A program made the position numbers and the translations under genes. DNA of 64,000 nucleotides from an uncultured Bacilli bacterium (GTDB lineage Bacteria; Bacillota_I; Bacilli_A; RF39; UBA660), in contig CAKORV010000002.1 in NCBI GenBank assembly GCA_934101625.1, positions 1 through 64,000 of the forward strand. The letters run 5' to 3'. Shown in pieces: positions 1-7,618 of this stretch. Under the pieces are notes generated by a model. That model did no database searches. It saw nothing but the letters and a program-made list of their open reading frames with translations, and was not told where the DNA came from. How positions within the stretch are numbered: position 1 is the first letter of the stretch; each line of letters begins with the position of its first letter.

Positions 1-1
1 G

Positions 2-75
2 TAGCGAGGGAGGGACTCGAACCCCCGACATATCGGGTATGAACCGATCATTCTAGCCAGCTGAATTACCTCGCC
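2..75 (-). tRNA. tRNA-Met (CAT), elongator type
   Basis: Read on the minus strand, a full cloverleaf can be drawn. The acceptor stem is GGCGAGG with CCTCGCT, the anticodon stem is ATCGG/CCGAT, and the loop TTCATAC gives anticodon CAT. The T arm is GTCGGGGGTTCGAGTCCC. The body resembles Bacillus elongator tRNA-Met rather than initiator, because the first pair is G-U and not the unpaired C-A of an initiator. The base before the gene end is C, so a CCA tail may be encoded beyond the window edge. A CAT-reading tRNA-Ile is the alternative. Confidence 0.93.
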
Positions 76-91
76 ATCAGAAAACAAGTAA

Positions 92-120
92 ATGATACCA
101 AAAAATAAAACTCTAGTCAA
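92..120 (-). promoter_or_regulatory. Promoter of tRNA-Met
   Basis: On the minus strand, TTGACT (115-120) and TATCAT (92-97) are separated by exactly 17 bases, about 17 bases upstream of the tRNA 5' end. The same pair of hexamers with the same spacing precedes tRNA-Ser at 16439-16467. Confidence 0.7.
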
Positions 121-191
121 TAGTTTTGAATAAAATACTTTATTAAAATTAAAAAATATGTTATTCTAATATATAGTAGAGGGTGTTAGAA

Positions 192-1940
192 ATGTTTGGA
201 AAGATATTAGAAATTGATGAAAAAAATGTAATTATTGAAAATTTAAAGAAAGAAACACATTCTGAATTTATGAATTGTCATATTATTTTTGAAGAACCTA
301 GTAAAAAGACAGTTGGAGAAATTGTTAAGATGGATGATGATTATATTAATGTTTTATTAATTGGAGAAATTGAAAATAATATTTTTTCTGCTGGAGTAGT
401 TAAAAAACCTGCAACAAATTCAATTATTAGAATTATTAATGTTAGTGAATTAACTTTAATTATAGGTAAAAATGAACCTAGTAAAGACTCTTTGATTATA
501 GGAAAATCTGCTATATATAAGAGTTATAATATATCAATACCAATTAATAGTTTTTTTGCAAATCATTCTTGTATTATAGGTAATACTGGTAGTGGTAAAT
601 CATGTAGTGTTTCTAGAATATTAGAAAATTTATTTGTTGATAGTCCTTTTAAGCCTAAGAATTCTCATTTTGTTGTGTTTGATGCATATGGTGAATATAA
701 AAATTCGTTTATGGAAATTAATAAAGTACCAGGATTAGGATTTAAAAAATATACTACGAAAGTAGAAAGTGATGATGAATTATTACTTAAGATTCCACCT
801 TATTTCTTAGGACCAGATGATTTAGCAATATTATTATCTGCGACTGATTCTACTCAGTTACCTGTTATTGAAAAGACTTTAAAATTAGTTTATATTTTTA
901 CTAGTAAAGATGATACTATGAAAGAATATAAAAATGATATTATTGCTAAGTGTTTACTTGATATATTAACAAGTGGAAAAAGTGGTAGTCAAATGAGAGA
1001 TCAAATAATCGCAGTTCTTTCTCATTATAATACAGAGGATTTAAACTTAGAATCAATTATTAAACAACCAGGTTATGATAGGACACTTAAACAATGTTTA
1101 CTTATAGATGAACAAGGAAAAATGAATGCTATTTTATTAGTTACAGAGTTTTTACATCAATTTGAGAAAGTAAATTTAGATAATATAGTTATTGGAGATG
1201 GGTTTATTTATAATTTGAATGATTTATATTATGCTCTTGAATTTGCACTAATGAGTGAAGGTGCTTTAAATAGTAATGATCAATATAATAAGAATAATAT
1301 TTTAAAGACAAGATTACAAAGTATTATTAATTCAGATAATAAAGAGATATTTCAAATTAATGAATATGTAGATAGAGATATTTATATAGATAAGTTATTT
1401 AAAGATGCTTGTTTAATTGATATTAATTTAAGTCATGTTGATGATAGATTTGCTAAGATTATTACTAAGTTACTTTCTAAAATATTGTTTACATATACTA
1501 CTAAACAAAGTGTAAGAGGTAGTATTAGTATGAATATTATTTTGGAAGAAGCACATAGATATGTACAGAATGATAGTGATGTTGATATTATTGGATATAA
1601 TATTTTTGATAGGATTACTAAAGAAGGTAGAAAGTATGGAACTTTATTAACTTTTATTACACAAAGACCTAGTGAGTTATCTACTACAGCTTTAAGTCAA
1701 TGTTCTAATTTTATTGTATTTAGATTGTATCATCCTAATGACTTTAATATTGTTAGTAATTTGAGTACTAATGTTAATAATGAAACATTGGAAAAACTAA
1801 AGAGTTTAAACCCTGGTACAGCTTTAGTATTTGGAACTGGATTTAAAGTACCTTTACTTGCAAAGTTTGAATTACCTAATGTTATGCCTGAAAGTACTAG
1901 TGTAGATTTGGCTAAATTGTGGTATACAACAAGTGAATAA
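192..1940 (+). CDS. HerA-like (DUF87) ATP-binding protein
   Basis: This is a predicted hexameric DNA-translocating P-loop ATPase of the HerA/FtsK superfamily. The 582-residue product has a beta-rich N-terminal barrel (about residues 1-100) and Walker A GNTGSGKS (130-137). A DAYGEYK segment follows, then Walker B IILEEAHR with the ITKEGRKYG and ITQRPSELS sensor region near residues 450-500. The ATG at 192 was chosen over the in-frame GTG at 183 because AGAGGGTG lies about 8 bases before it. HerA proteins act in DNA end processing with NurA or in defence modules with SIR2-type partners. No nuclease lies next to it here, and the neighbour is a Panacea-domain protein. The ATPase family is clear; the role is not. 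Confidence 0.88.
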   Translation: MFGKILEIDEKNVIIENLKKETHSEFMNCHIIFEEPSKKTVGEIVKMDDDYINVLLIGEIENNIFSAGVVKKPATNSIIRIINVSELTLIIGKNEPSKDSLIIGKSAIYKSYNISIPINSFFANHSCIIGNTGSGKSCSVSRILENLFVDSPFKPKNSHFVVFDAYGEYKNSFMEINKVPGLGFKKYTTKVESDDELLLKIPPYFLGPDDLAILLSATDSTQLPVIEKTLKLVYIFTSKDDTMKEYKNDIIAKCLLDILTSGKSGSQMRDQIIAVLSHYNTEDLNLESIIKQPGYDRTLKQCLLIDEQGKMNAILLVTEFLHQFEKVNLDNIVIGDGFIYNLNDLYYALEFALMSEGALNSNDQYNKNNILKTRLQSIINSDNKEIFQINEYVDRDIYIDKLFKDACLIDINLSHVDDRFAKIITKLLSKILFTYTTKQSVRGSISMNIILEEAHRYVQNDSDVDIIGYNIFDRITKEGRKYGTLLTFITQRPSELSTTALSQCSNFIVFRLYHPNDFNIVSNLSTNVNNETLEKLKSLNPGTALVFGTGFKVPLLAKFELPNVMPESTSVDLAKLWYTTSE

Positions 1941-1951
1941 AATGATATAAT
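1923..1951 (+). promoter_or_regulatory. Promoter within the herA-like 3' end, driving the Panacea gene
   Basis: TATACA (1923-1928) and TATAAT (1946-1951) are 17 bases apart, with TG one base before the -10. Transcription would start near 1958, only about 12 bases ahead of the TTG start at 1970. Confidence 0.5.
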
Positions 1952-1969
1952 AATAGACAATTCGTTAAT

Positions 1970-2431
1970 TTGAATAAAGATAGAGATTTAATTGGTATAG
2001 ATGTTTCTGGTTATATATTATCAAAAGTTAAATGTAGTCATTTAAAATTAAAAAAATTAGTTTACATGTGTTATGTTGATTATTTGTGTAAATATAATGA
2101 AAAACTGTTTACAGATAAAATATTAGCTTATCAATATGGACCTATTGTAGAAACTGTATATAATAAATATAAGAATAGTGGTAAAAAGATTTTAAAGAAT
2201 AATATAGATAGAGAAGATGAAATGCTTATATTTAGAAGCAGAATACTTGCATCTAGAAATGGAATTAATAAAGCATTTAGTATAGATAAAACTTTGGAGA
2301 AATATTCAAATTTAACTAGTAGTGAATTAGTTAGTTTGACACACAGAGAAAATAGTCTTTGGACTAAATCAAAAGAAATAATAACTGATGATATGATAAT
2401 TAAGTATCATAAATATGAGAAGGAAGTGTAA
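1970..2431 (+). CDS. Panacea-domain (DUF4065) protein, SocA/GepA-like
   Basis: The 153-residue product matches the Panacea/DUF4065 family from its N-terminus: a helix, then LKLKKLVYMCYVDYL, then the LAYQYGPIVETVY signature with the conserved GP. The family includes antitoxins such as SocA and many stand-alone phage and plasmid proteins. The start must be the TTG at 1970: a stop lies in frame 21 bases upstream and the next methionine (about residue 28) would cut into the domain. No Shine-Dalgarno sequence is visible and the leader would be about 12 bases long, so initiation is unusual. It sits between a HerA-like ATPase and trpS; no obvious toxin lies beside it. Whether it is an antitoxin, an orphan or a partner of the ATPase cannot be decided from sequence. 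Confidence 0.8.
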   Translation: MNKDRDLIGIDVSGYILSKVKCSHLKLKKLVYMCYVDYLCKYNEKLFTDKILAYQYGPIVETVYNKYKNSGKKILKNNIDREDEMLIFRSRILASRNGINKAFSIDKTLEKYSNLTSSELVSLTHRENSLWTKSKEIITDDMIIKYHKYEKEV

Positions 2432-2434
2432 ATA

Positions 2435-3448
2435 ATGAAAGATATAGTTTTAACAGGAGATAGACCTACAGGTAAGTTACATTTAGGTCATTATGTAGGT
2501 TCGCTTAAAAATAGAGTGGAAATGATGAATTCAGGTCTTTATGATATGTATGTATTTTCTGCTGATATGCAAGGTTTAACTGATAATGCTAAAAATACTA
2601 AAAAGATAAGAGAAAATGTTTTTGAAGTAATTAAAGATAATCTATCAGTAGGGTTAGATCCAGAGAAAGTTACTATTTTTGTACAATCTGGAGTACCAGA
2701 ATTAACTGAATTAACAACATATTATTTAAATTTAGTAACACTTAGTAGACTTAAGAGAAATCCAACTATTAAAGAAGAAATAAAACAAAGAGGATTTGAA
2801 GAAAGTGTGCCAGTTGGATTTTTAACTTATCCTATAAGTCAAGCAGCAGATATTACTGCATTTGATGCAACTTTGGTACCAGTTGGAGAAGATCAAGTTC
2901 CAATACTTGAACAAGTTTGTGAAGTTGTAGATACATTTAATAGACTATATGGAGAAACTTTAGTTAGACCTAAATATGTTTTGCCTGAAAATAAAAATGC
3001 TAGAAGATTACCTGGTATAGATGGGAAAGCAAAGATGAGTAAAAGTGCAGGTAATTGTATTTATTTATCAGATGATACAGAAACAGTTAGAAAGAAAGTA
3101 ATGAGTATGTATACGGATCCTAATCATATTAAAGTAAGTGATCCTGGAAATACTAAAGATAATCCTGTATTTATATATTTGGATGCATTTATGACTGATA
3201 GAGAAAAGTTTGAAGAATTAAAGAATCATTATGAACAAGGCGGTCTTGGAGATAAAGTTGTTAAAGAAACTTTATTTGAGGTATTAGAAAGTGTTCTAAC
3301 TCCAATAAGAGAGAAAAGAAAGTATTATGATGAACATCCGGAAATCGTTGAAAATATTGTTAAAGAAGGAACTAAGAAAGCAAGAATTAAAGCAAGTGAA
3401 ACATTAAAAAGAGTTAGAGAAAGAATAGGCGTAGAATACTTTGATTAA
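2435..3448 (+). CDS. trpS: Tryptophan--tRNA ligase
   Basis: Class I cytoplasmic tryptophanyl-tRNA synthetase, charging tRNA-Trp with ATP. The 337 residues match the family length of about 330. The N-terminal Rossmann domain begins with LTGDRPTGKLHLGHYVG, in which HLGH (16-19) is the HIGH motif. KMSKS occurs at 200-204 (AKMSKSAGN). AGAAGGAAG precedes the ATG at good spacing, and the gene starts 3 bases after the Panacea stop. No T-box or other leader lies in front of it, unlike proS and alaS here. No strong terminator was seen downstream. Confidence 0.97.
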   Translation: MKDIVLTGDRPTGKLHLGHYVGSLKNRVEMMNSGLYDMYVFSADMQGLTDNAKNTKKIRENVFEVIKDNLSVGLDPEKVTIFVQSGVPELTELTTYYLNLVTLSRLKRNPTIKEEIKQRGFEESVPVGFLTYPISQAADITAFDATLVPVGEDQVPILEQVCEVVDTFNRLYGETLVRPKYVLPENKNARRLPGIDGKAKMSKSAGNCIYLSDDTETVRKKVMSMYTDPNHIKVSDPGNTKDNPVFIYLDAFMTDREKFEELKNHYEQGGLGDKVVKETLFEVLESVLTPIREKRKYYDEHPEIVENIVKEGTKKARIKASETLKRVRERIGVEYFD

Positions 3449-3457
3449 GATAAAATT

Positions 3458-3553
3458 GGAAAAATGTGTAAAAATAGTCAAAATGAGTCGGAATTTTGTG
3501 TAAAATTTGATTGAAACGGCTGGAATTTTGTGATTGTGTAAACATTTTTTCTT
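3458..3553 (+). repeat. Three imperfect direct repeats with an exact 32-base period
   Basis: Units begin at 3458, 3490 and 3522. Each opens with GGAA, followed by a variable AT triplet, then TGTG. Units 1 and 2 agree at about 20 of 32 positions, and units 2 and 3 share GGAATTTTGTG exactly. The block fills the gap between trpS and the promoter at 3560. It may be a scar of a mobile element or a protein-binding array. It is too short and too degenerate for a CRISPR array. Confidence 0.5.
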
Positions 3554-3559
3554 TTTTTA

Positions 3560-3588
3560 TTGAAAAATGTACTAAATTATGGTACAAT
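3560..3588 (+). promoter_or_regulatory. Promoter of the 3613-4892 gene pair
   Basis: TTGAAA (3560-3565) and TACAAT (3583-3588) are separated by 17 bases. Transcription would begin near 3595, giving a short leader that contains the AAGGGGG ribosome binding site. Confidence 0.8.
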
Positions 3589-3612
3589 ATAAAATGCTTT
3601 AAGGGGGAAAAT

Positions 3613-4107
3613 ATGAAGAAAGATGATCAAATATTATTTGAACAATATTTTAATTATGGTGGAGAGAGAAGAATTAATTCAAAAAAACTTGCTAGTTTAA
3701 TAAATTTGATACTTAATAGTAAGGAATTAATGAATACTCCAGTTAAAAATAGTAATAAACTTACTAAAGGTACATTAATTAATATGAAGTTTACTACACT
3801 TGATACTATTTGTATGAATGTAAGTTTTAATGGTAGTTATCTGGTAAGTGATGGTGTCACTAATGAAGTGAGAACCATTGATGGTAGTTTAGTTATAGGT
3901 AATGGTGAAGTATCTATAAAAAGTAAAATAACTAGAGTAAAAGAAAATGAAACCTTTGATTTGTATGAATTATTCTATATAGAAAATGGTAAATATTATA
4001 GATATAGTGTTTATCCTTTTAATAGTTATACAGAAGAAATTGGACCTTATGATTTTGAAAAATATAAAGATTTTGAAAAAGAAACTTTAAGTAGGATTAA
4101 GAGGTAG
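3613..4107 (+). CDS. Hypothetical protein, 164 residues
   Basis: I do not recognise this family. The ATG at 3613 follows a strong AAGGGGG site and lies behind a good promoter. An in-frame extension back to 3511 would run through that promoter and is rejected. The product has no signal peptide or membrane segment. The first ~35 residues are helical and charged; the rest alternates short hydrophobic and polar stretches that look like beta strands (for example SYLVSDGVTNEVRTIDGSLV). It is followed after 2 bases by the DUF3419-like gene, so the two are probably co-transcribed and may work together. Confidence 0.72.
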   Translation: MKKDDQILFEQYFNYGGERRINSKKLASLINLILNSKELMNTPVKNSNKLTKGTLINMKFTTLDTICMNVSFNGSYLVSDGVTNEVRTIDGSLVIGNGEVSIKSKITRVKENETFDLYELFYIENGKYYRYSVYPFNSYTEEIGPYDFEKYKDFEKETLSRIKR

Positions 4108-4109
4108 TT

Positions 4110-4892
4110 ATGGAATATTCAAAGGTATATGGTTTTACAAATGAAAATTTAACTAGTTATAAAAATATTTATAATTTTAAAAATTCAAGAGTTTTATCTG
4201 TTATAGGAAGTGGTGATCAATATTTATCTAGTATTTTATTTGGAGCAGAAAGTGTTGTTCTTTTTGATAAGAATGAAATAGCTAGGTTATATTTTTTACT
4301 TAAATTCTATGCTATTAGATATTTATCATATGAAGAGTTTACTGATTATTTTGTTAATAAAAAGATTATGGATAAAAAATATTATAGTAAAATAAGAAGA
4401 TTTCTACCAAAAGATGTCAAATATTATTTTGATAAAGTATATAAGAATAATATATTTATACAATATCCTATATCTATAAGTAATAATCCGATTAATTTTT
4501 CTACTGGAAGAGTTATACCTTATCTAGAAAAAGAGAACTATTATAAGTTACAAACTATATTAAGAAATATAGAGATTCCAATTATTAAAACTAGTTATTT
4601 GGAAGAATTAGATTTTGATAAATTAGGTAAGTTTGATGTTATGTTGTTTTCTAATATTTATTTGTATTTGGATATGGATTATCAAAAATATAAAAAGTTT
4701 CTTATAGGATTAAGGAATAATTTGACAACTGATGGTAAAATTCAAGCAAATTATACTTGGACTAATGGTGGAAGAGGATATGATGATTTCATTCATTCTA
4801 GCGATGATGGATTTGATGTTACAGAAGTAAGTAGTGTTAGATATGATGGTAAAACTGATTTTAAAGATTATGTATTAACTTATAAAAAGTAG
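4110..4892 (+). CDS. DUF3419/BtaA-like SAM-dependent transferase
   Basis: The N-terminal third resembles the DUF3419 family, which includes BtaA, an S-adenosylmethionine:diacylglycerol 3-amino-3-carboxypropyltransferase. Evidence is the glycine motif VLSVIGSGDQYLSSILF (about residues 30-45), an acidic residue ending the next strand (VVLFDKNEIA), and the following LLKFYAIRYLSYEEF helix, which has counterparts in that family. The 260 residues are shorter than BtaA (about 400), and the middle is lysine- and tyrosine-rich. Betaine lipid synthesis should not be assumed: only the SAM-binding half is well supported. It is likely translated with the preceding hypothetical gene and ends just before the proline T-box. 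Confidence 0.6.
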   Translation: MEYSKVYGFTNENLTSYKNIYNFKNSRVLSVIGSGDQYLSSILFGAESVVLFDKNEIARLYFLLKFYAIRYLSYEEFTDYFVNKKIMDKKYYSKIRRFLPKDVKYYFDKVYKNNIFIQYPISISNNPINFSTGRVIPYLEKENYYKLQTILRNIEIPIIKTSYLEELDFDKLGKFDVMLFSNIYLYLDMDYQKYKKFLIGLRNNLTTDGKIQANYTWTNGGRGYDDFIHSSDDGFDVTEVSSVRYDGKTDFKDYVLTYKK

Positions 4893-4924
4893 TTGAATTA
4901 TAAATTTAATAATGTTAAAATCTT

Positions 4925-5124
4925 AATAGAAAGCGAAGATAAGGGAATAAATTTAAAGCACTTATTATAGAAAGTTAGTGGTTGATGGAAACTAATATAA
5001 GTATTAAATTTTCCTACCCTTTAAGTGAAATATAAAAGTATTTCCGGAATTAAACCGTTATTTAATAAAGTTAAAATTAGGATGGCACCGCGGTTATTCG
5101 CTCCTTAGTGTCATTCTTTTTATT
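4925..5124 (+). ncRNA. T-box riboswitch, proline specifier (CCU)
   Basis: The T-box core AGGATGGCACCGCGG lies at 5079-5093. The base of stem I can be drawn from AAGGG (4941-4945) with CCCTT (5017-5021) and AAATTTAA (4949-4956) with TTAAATTT (5004-5011). The internal loop between them contains CCT at 5013-5015 followed by A, the specifier codon for proline. The terminator pairs GGATGGCAC with GTGTCATTC, followed by TTTTTATTTT. Uncharged tRNA-Pro should stabilise the antiterminator and turn on proS, which begins 15 bases downstream. Confidence 0.93.
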
Positions 5125-5138
5125 TTGAGAGGTGTAAA

Positions 5139-6563
5139 ATGAAAAATAATAAAATAACTAGTAGAGAAGAGAATTTTGCAGATTGGTATACTGATGTAGT
5201 ATCTGTTTCAAGATTAGCGAGATATTCAAATGTAAAAGGGTGTGTTATACTTGAACCTAATGGATGTGCACTTTGGGATAACATAGTAGAAAATATGGAT
5301 AAGTTATTTAAAGAAACAGGGCATAGAAATGTTAAATTACCTATGTTTATACCAGAAGGATTACTAAATAAGGAAAGTGAATTAGTAAATGGTTTTGCAC
5401 CTGAAGTAGCGTGGGTTACACAGGGTGGATCTAAAACACTTGAAGAAAGATTGTGTGTGCGTCCAACTAGTGAAACTTTATTTAGTGATTACTATAGTGA
5501 AATAGTTAAGTCATATAAAGATTTACCAATTAAATATAATCAATGGTGTAGTGTTGTTAGATGGGAAAAAGAAACTAGACCATTCTTAAGAAGTAGAGAA
5601 TTTTTTTGGCAAGAAGGCCATACAGTACATGCAACTAGTGAAGAAGCAGAAAAAGAAACTAGAGATATGCTTAATGTATACAAAAAATTCTTTGAAGAAT
5701 ATTTAGCAGTACCAGTAGTATGTGGAAAGAAAACAGAAAAAGAGAAATTTGCAGGAGCAGAATATACATTAACTATTGAAGCACTTATGCATAATGGAAT
5801 ATGTCTTCAAAGTGGTACAAGCCATTATTTTGGACAAAAATTTAGTAAGGCTTATGATATTAAGTTTCTAAATAAAAATAATGAGTATGAATATTGTTAT
5901 CAAACATCATGGGGTACTTCAAATAGAATGATTGGTGCTTTAATTATGGTACATGGTGATGATCGTGGATTAGTTCTTCCACCTAAGATTGCGCCTACTA
6001 AAGTGGCAATAATACCTATTGGAAATGATGAAAATGTAATAAATACTACAAATATGATAGAAAGTCTATTAAAAGAAAATAACATTAGTTATTACACTGA
6101 TAATACTGATAAAACTCCAGGATTCAAATTTGCTGAAGCAGAAGTAAATGGTATACCAGTTCGTATAGAAATTGGAAAAAGAGATTTAGAAAATAATCAA
6201 ATTACTTTTGTAAGAAGAGATACTAGTGAAAAAATCACAATTAGTTTAAATGAAAATATACTTGATAAATTAAATGAACTATTTAATGAAATTCAAAATA
6301 ACTTATTTGAAAAAGCTAAAGAAAGAATGAATAGTTTGACATTTACAGCTAGTAATTTAACTGAAGTAGAAAATATTTTAAATACTCATCCAGGATTTAT
6401 AAAAGCACCTTGGTGTGGGAATTTAGATTGTGAACTAAAAATGAAAGAAATTAAAGGATGTAAGTCTAGATGTATATTAGAAAATGAGGAAGTTCATGAT
6501 GAAAAATGTGTTGTATGTGGTGGTAAAGCAAAACATATTGTGATGTGGGGAATTCAATATTAA
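5139..6563 (+). CDS. proS: Proline--tRNA ligase (archaeal/eukaryal-type ProRS)
   Basis: Class II prolyl-tRNA synthetase of the short type 3 form: 474 residues, no inserted editing domain. The N-terminal region carries YTDVVSVSRLARYSNVKG and the proline-binding part TQGGSKTLEERLCVRPTSE. Motif 2 is RWEKETRPFLRSREFFWQEG and motif 3 lies around GDDRGLVLPPKIAP. The anticodon-binding domain follows. The C-terminal zinc-type domain has cysteines in NLDCELKMKEIKGCKSRC and CVVCGG and ends in a terminal Tyr, as in this form. AGAGGTG precedes the ATG. Expression is under the proline T-box immediately upstream, and a hairpin terminator closes the unit. Confidence 0.97.
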   Translation: MKNNKITSREENFADWYTDVVSVSRLARYSNVKGCVILEPNGCALWDNIVENMDKLFKETGHRNVKLPMFIPEGLLNKESELVNGFAPEVAWVTQGGSKTLEERLCVRPTSETLFSDYYSEIVKSYKDLPIKYNQWCSVVRWEKETRPFLRSREFFWQEGHTVHATSEEAEKETRDMLNVYKKFFEEYLAVPVVCGKKTEKEKFAGAEYTLTIEALMHNGICLQSGTSHYFGQKFSKAYDIKFLNKNNEYEYCYQTSWGTSNRMIGALIMVHGDDRGLVLPPKIAPTKVAIIPIGNDENVINTTNMIESLLKENNISYYTDNTDKTPGFKFAEAEVNGIPVRIEIGKRDLENNQITFVRRDTSEKITISLNENILDKLNELFNEIQNNLFEKAKERMNSLTFTASNLTEVENILNTHPGFIKAPWCGNLDCELKMKEIKGCKSRCILENEEVHDEKCVVCGGKAKHIVMWGIQY

Positions 6564-6592
6564 AGTTGTTGTTTATTCAATAACTTTTTTTC
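6563..6592 (+). terminator. Terminator of proS
   Basis: AAGTTGTT (6563-6570) pairs with AATAACTT (6579-6586), followed by a run of T residues to 6591. Confidence 0.8.
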
Positions 6593-6594
6593 TA

Positions 6595-6623
6595 TTGTAG
6601 AATTAGTAAAATTTGGTTATAAT
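6595..6623 (+). promoter_or_regulatory. Promoter of the vanY-like/yvcK unit
   Basis: TTGTAG (6595-6600) and TATAAT (6618-6623) are 17 bases apart, 24 bases upstream of the ATG and just behind the proS terminator. Confidence 0.75.
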
Positions 6624-6646
6624 ATAAATATAAAAGGAGAATAAAG

Positions 6647-7600
6647 ATGGTTAAAAAGAAATTAAATGTAAAAAAATTAGGAGCATTTATTGGAGCAATA
6701 GTTTTAGTAGTTATATTAGGAATAGTAGGAATTAAAAAATTAGTTGACGAATCTAAATTAAAGAAAACTATAGAATATAAGTTAGGAGAAGTTGGTTATA
6801 GTACCAATGAAATAAAAGTTATAAAAGATACTTTTGATAATGATAAAATTAATGATTTATTAAATTCGAAGTATAAAAGTAATCTTACAAAATTTATAAA
6901 TGAAAAATATTTTCTATATAAAAATTTAGATAGATATTTGGATTATTATAGTAAAAATTCTAGTATTAAACCTTCAAAAGTGGTGGGAATAGTTAATACA
7001 AATGCTGATACTGGATGGTATAGTAAAATAGTGGATACTGATATATCAAAGGGAGAAAAAATGCTAGTTAATAAGTTTTATAAGTTGGGTAGTGATTATG
7101 AACCTAGTGATTTAAAGTTGGTGTCAAGTTCTTATGCTTATTCTGGAAAATATGTAAGTGAAAGTATTTATGATGATTTAATTAATATGTTAAGTGATGC
7201 TAAAGATGCTGGATATACATTAGTAGTTAGTCAAGGATATAGAAGTTATGCTGATCAAGAAGAAGCATATAATGATATTGAAAGTTCTAGTGGAGAAGAT
7301 AATGCTGATAGATTAGCTGCAAGAGCAGGACATTCTGAATATCAAACTGGATTAAGTGTAGTTATTAAACCATATAATAAAGAAGTTGAAGAAGGAAAAC
7401 AATATGATGAAAATGATTGGTTATTAAAAAATAGTTATAGATATGGATTTATATTAAGATATCCAGAAAATACTAGTGATATAACTGGATTTGAAACAGA
7501 TATGTGGAGATTTAGATATGTTGGGACAGATATAGCAAGGAAAATACATGAAGAAAATATAACATTTGATGAGTATTATGCTTATTATTTAAATAAGTAA
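6647..7600 (+). CDS. VanY-like (M15B) protein with a degraded active site
   Basis: A membrane-anchored relative of D-alanyl-D-alanine carboxypeptidases. A single membrane helix covers residues 11-30 and the C-terminal half carries the VanY fold: VVSQGYRSYADQEEAYN (193-209), then AGHSEYQTGLSVVI, then TDMWRFRYVG. Active family members have SEHQTGLAxD and EPWHxRYVG. Here the first zinc histidine is Tyr232, the zinc aspartate is Val239, the catalytic glutamate is Asp285 and the last zinc histidine is Arg288. All three zinc ligands are therefore replaced while the surrounding fold motifs remain. It is probably a peptidoglycan-binding pseudoenzyme rather than a carboxypeptidase. AAGGAGA precedes the ATG, and yvcK follows 18 bases after the stop. 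Confidence 0.85.
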   Translation: MVKKKLNVKKLGAFIGAIVLVVILGIVGIKKLVDESKLKKTIEYKLGEVGYSTNEIKVIKDTFDNDKINDLLNSKYKSNLTKFINEKYFLYKNLDRYLDYYSKNSSIKPSKVVGIVNTNADTGWYSKIVDTDISKGEKMLVNKFYKLGSDYEPSDLKLVSSSYAYSGKYVSESIYDDLINMLSDAKDAGYTLVVSQGYRSYADQEEAYNDIESSSGEDNADRLAARAGHSEYQTGLSVVIKPYNKEVEEGKQYDENDWLLKNSYRYGFILRYPENTSDITGFETDMWRFRYVGTDIARKIHEENITFDEYYAYYLNK

Positions 7601-7618
7601 ATTTACTAAGGGGGAATT

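Noticed and set aside
3458..3553. CRISPR array
   Set aside because: There are only three degenerate units, no unique spacers between conserved repeats and no cas genes nearby.
3511..3612. N-terminal extension of the hypothetical gene at 3613
   Set aside because: It would run through a strong promoter and lacks a ribosome binding site, while AAGGGGG precedes the ATG at 3613.
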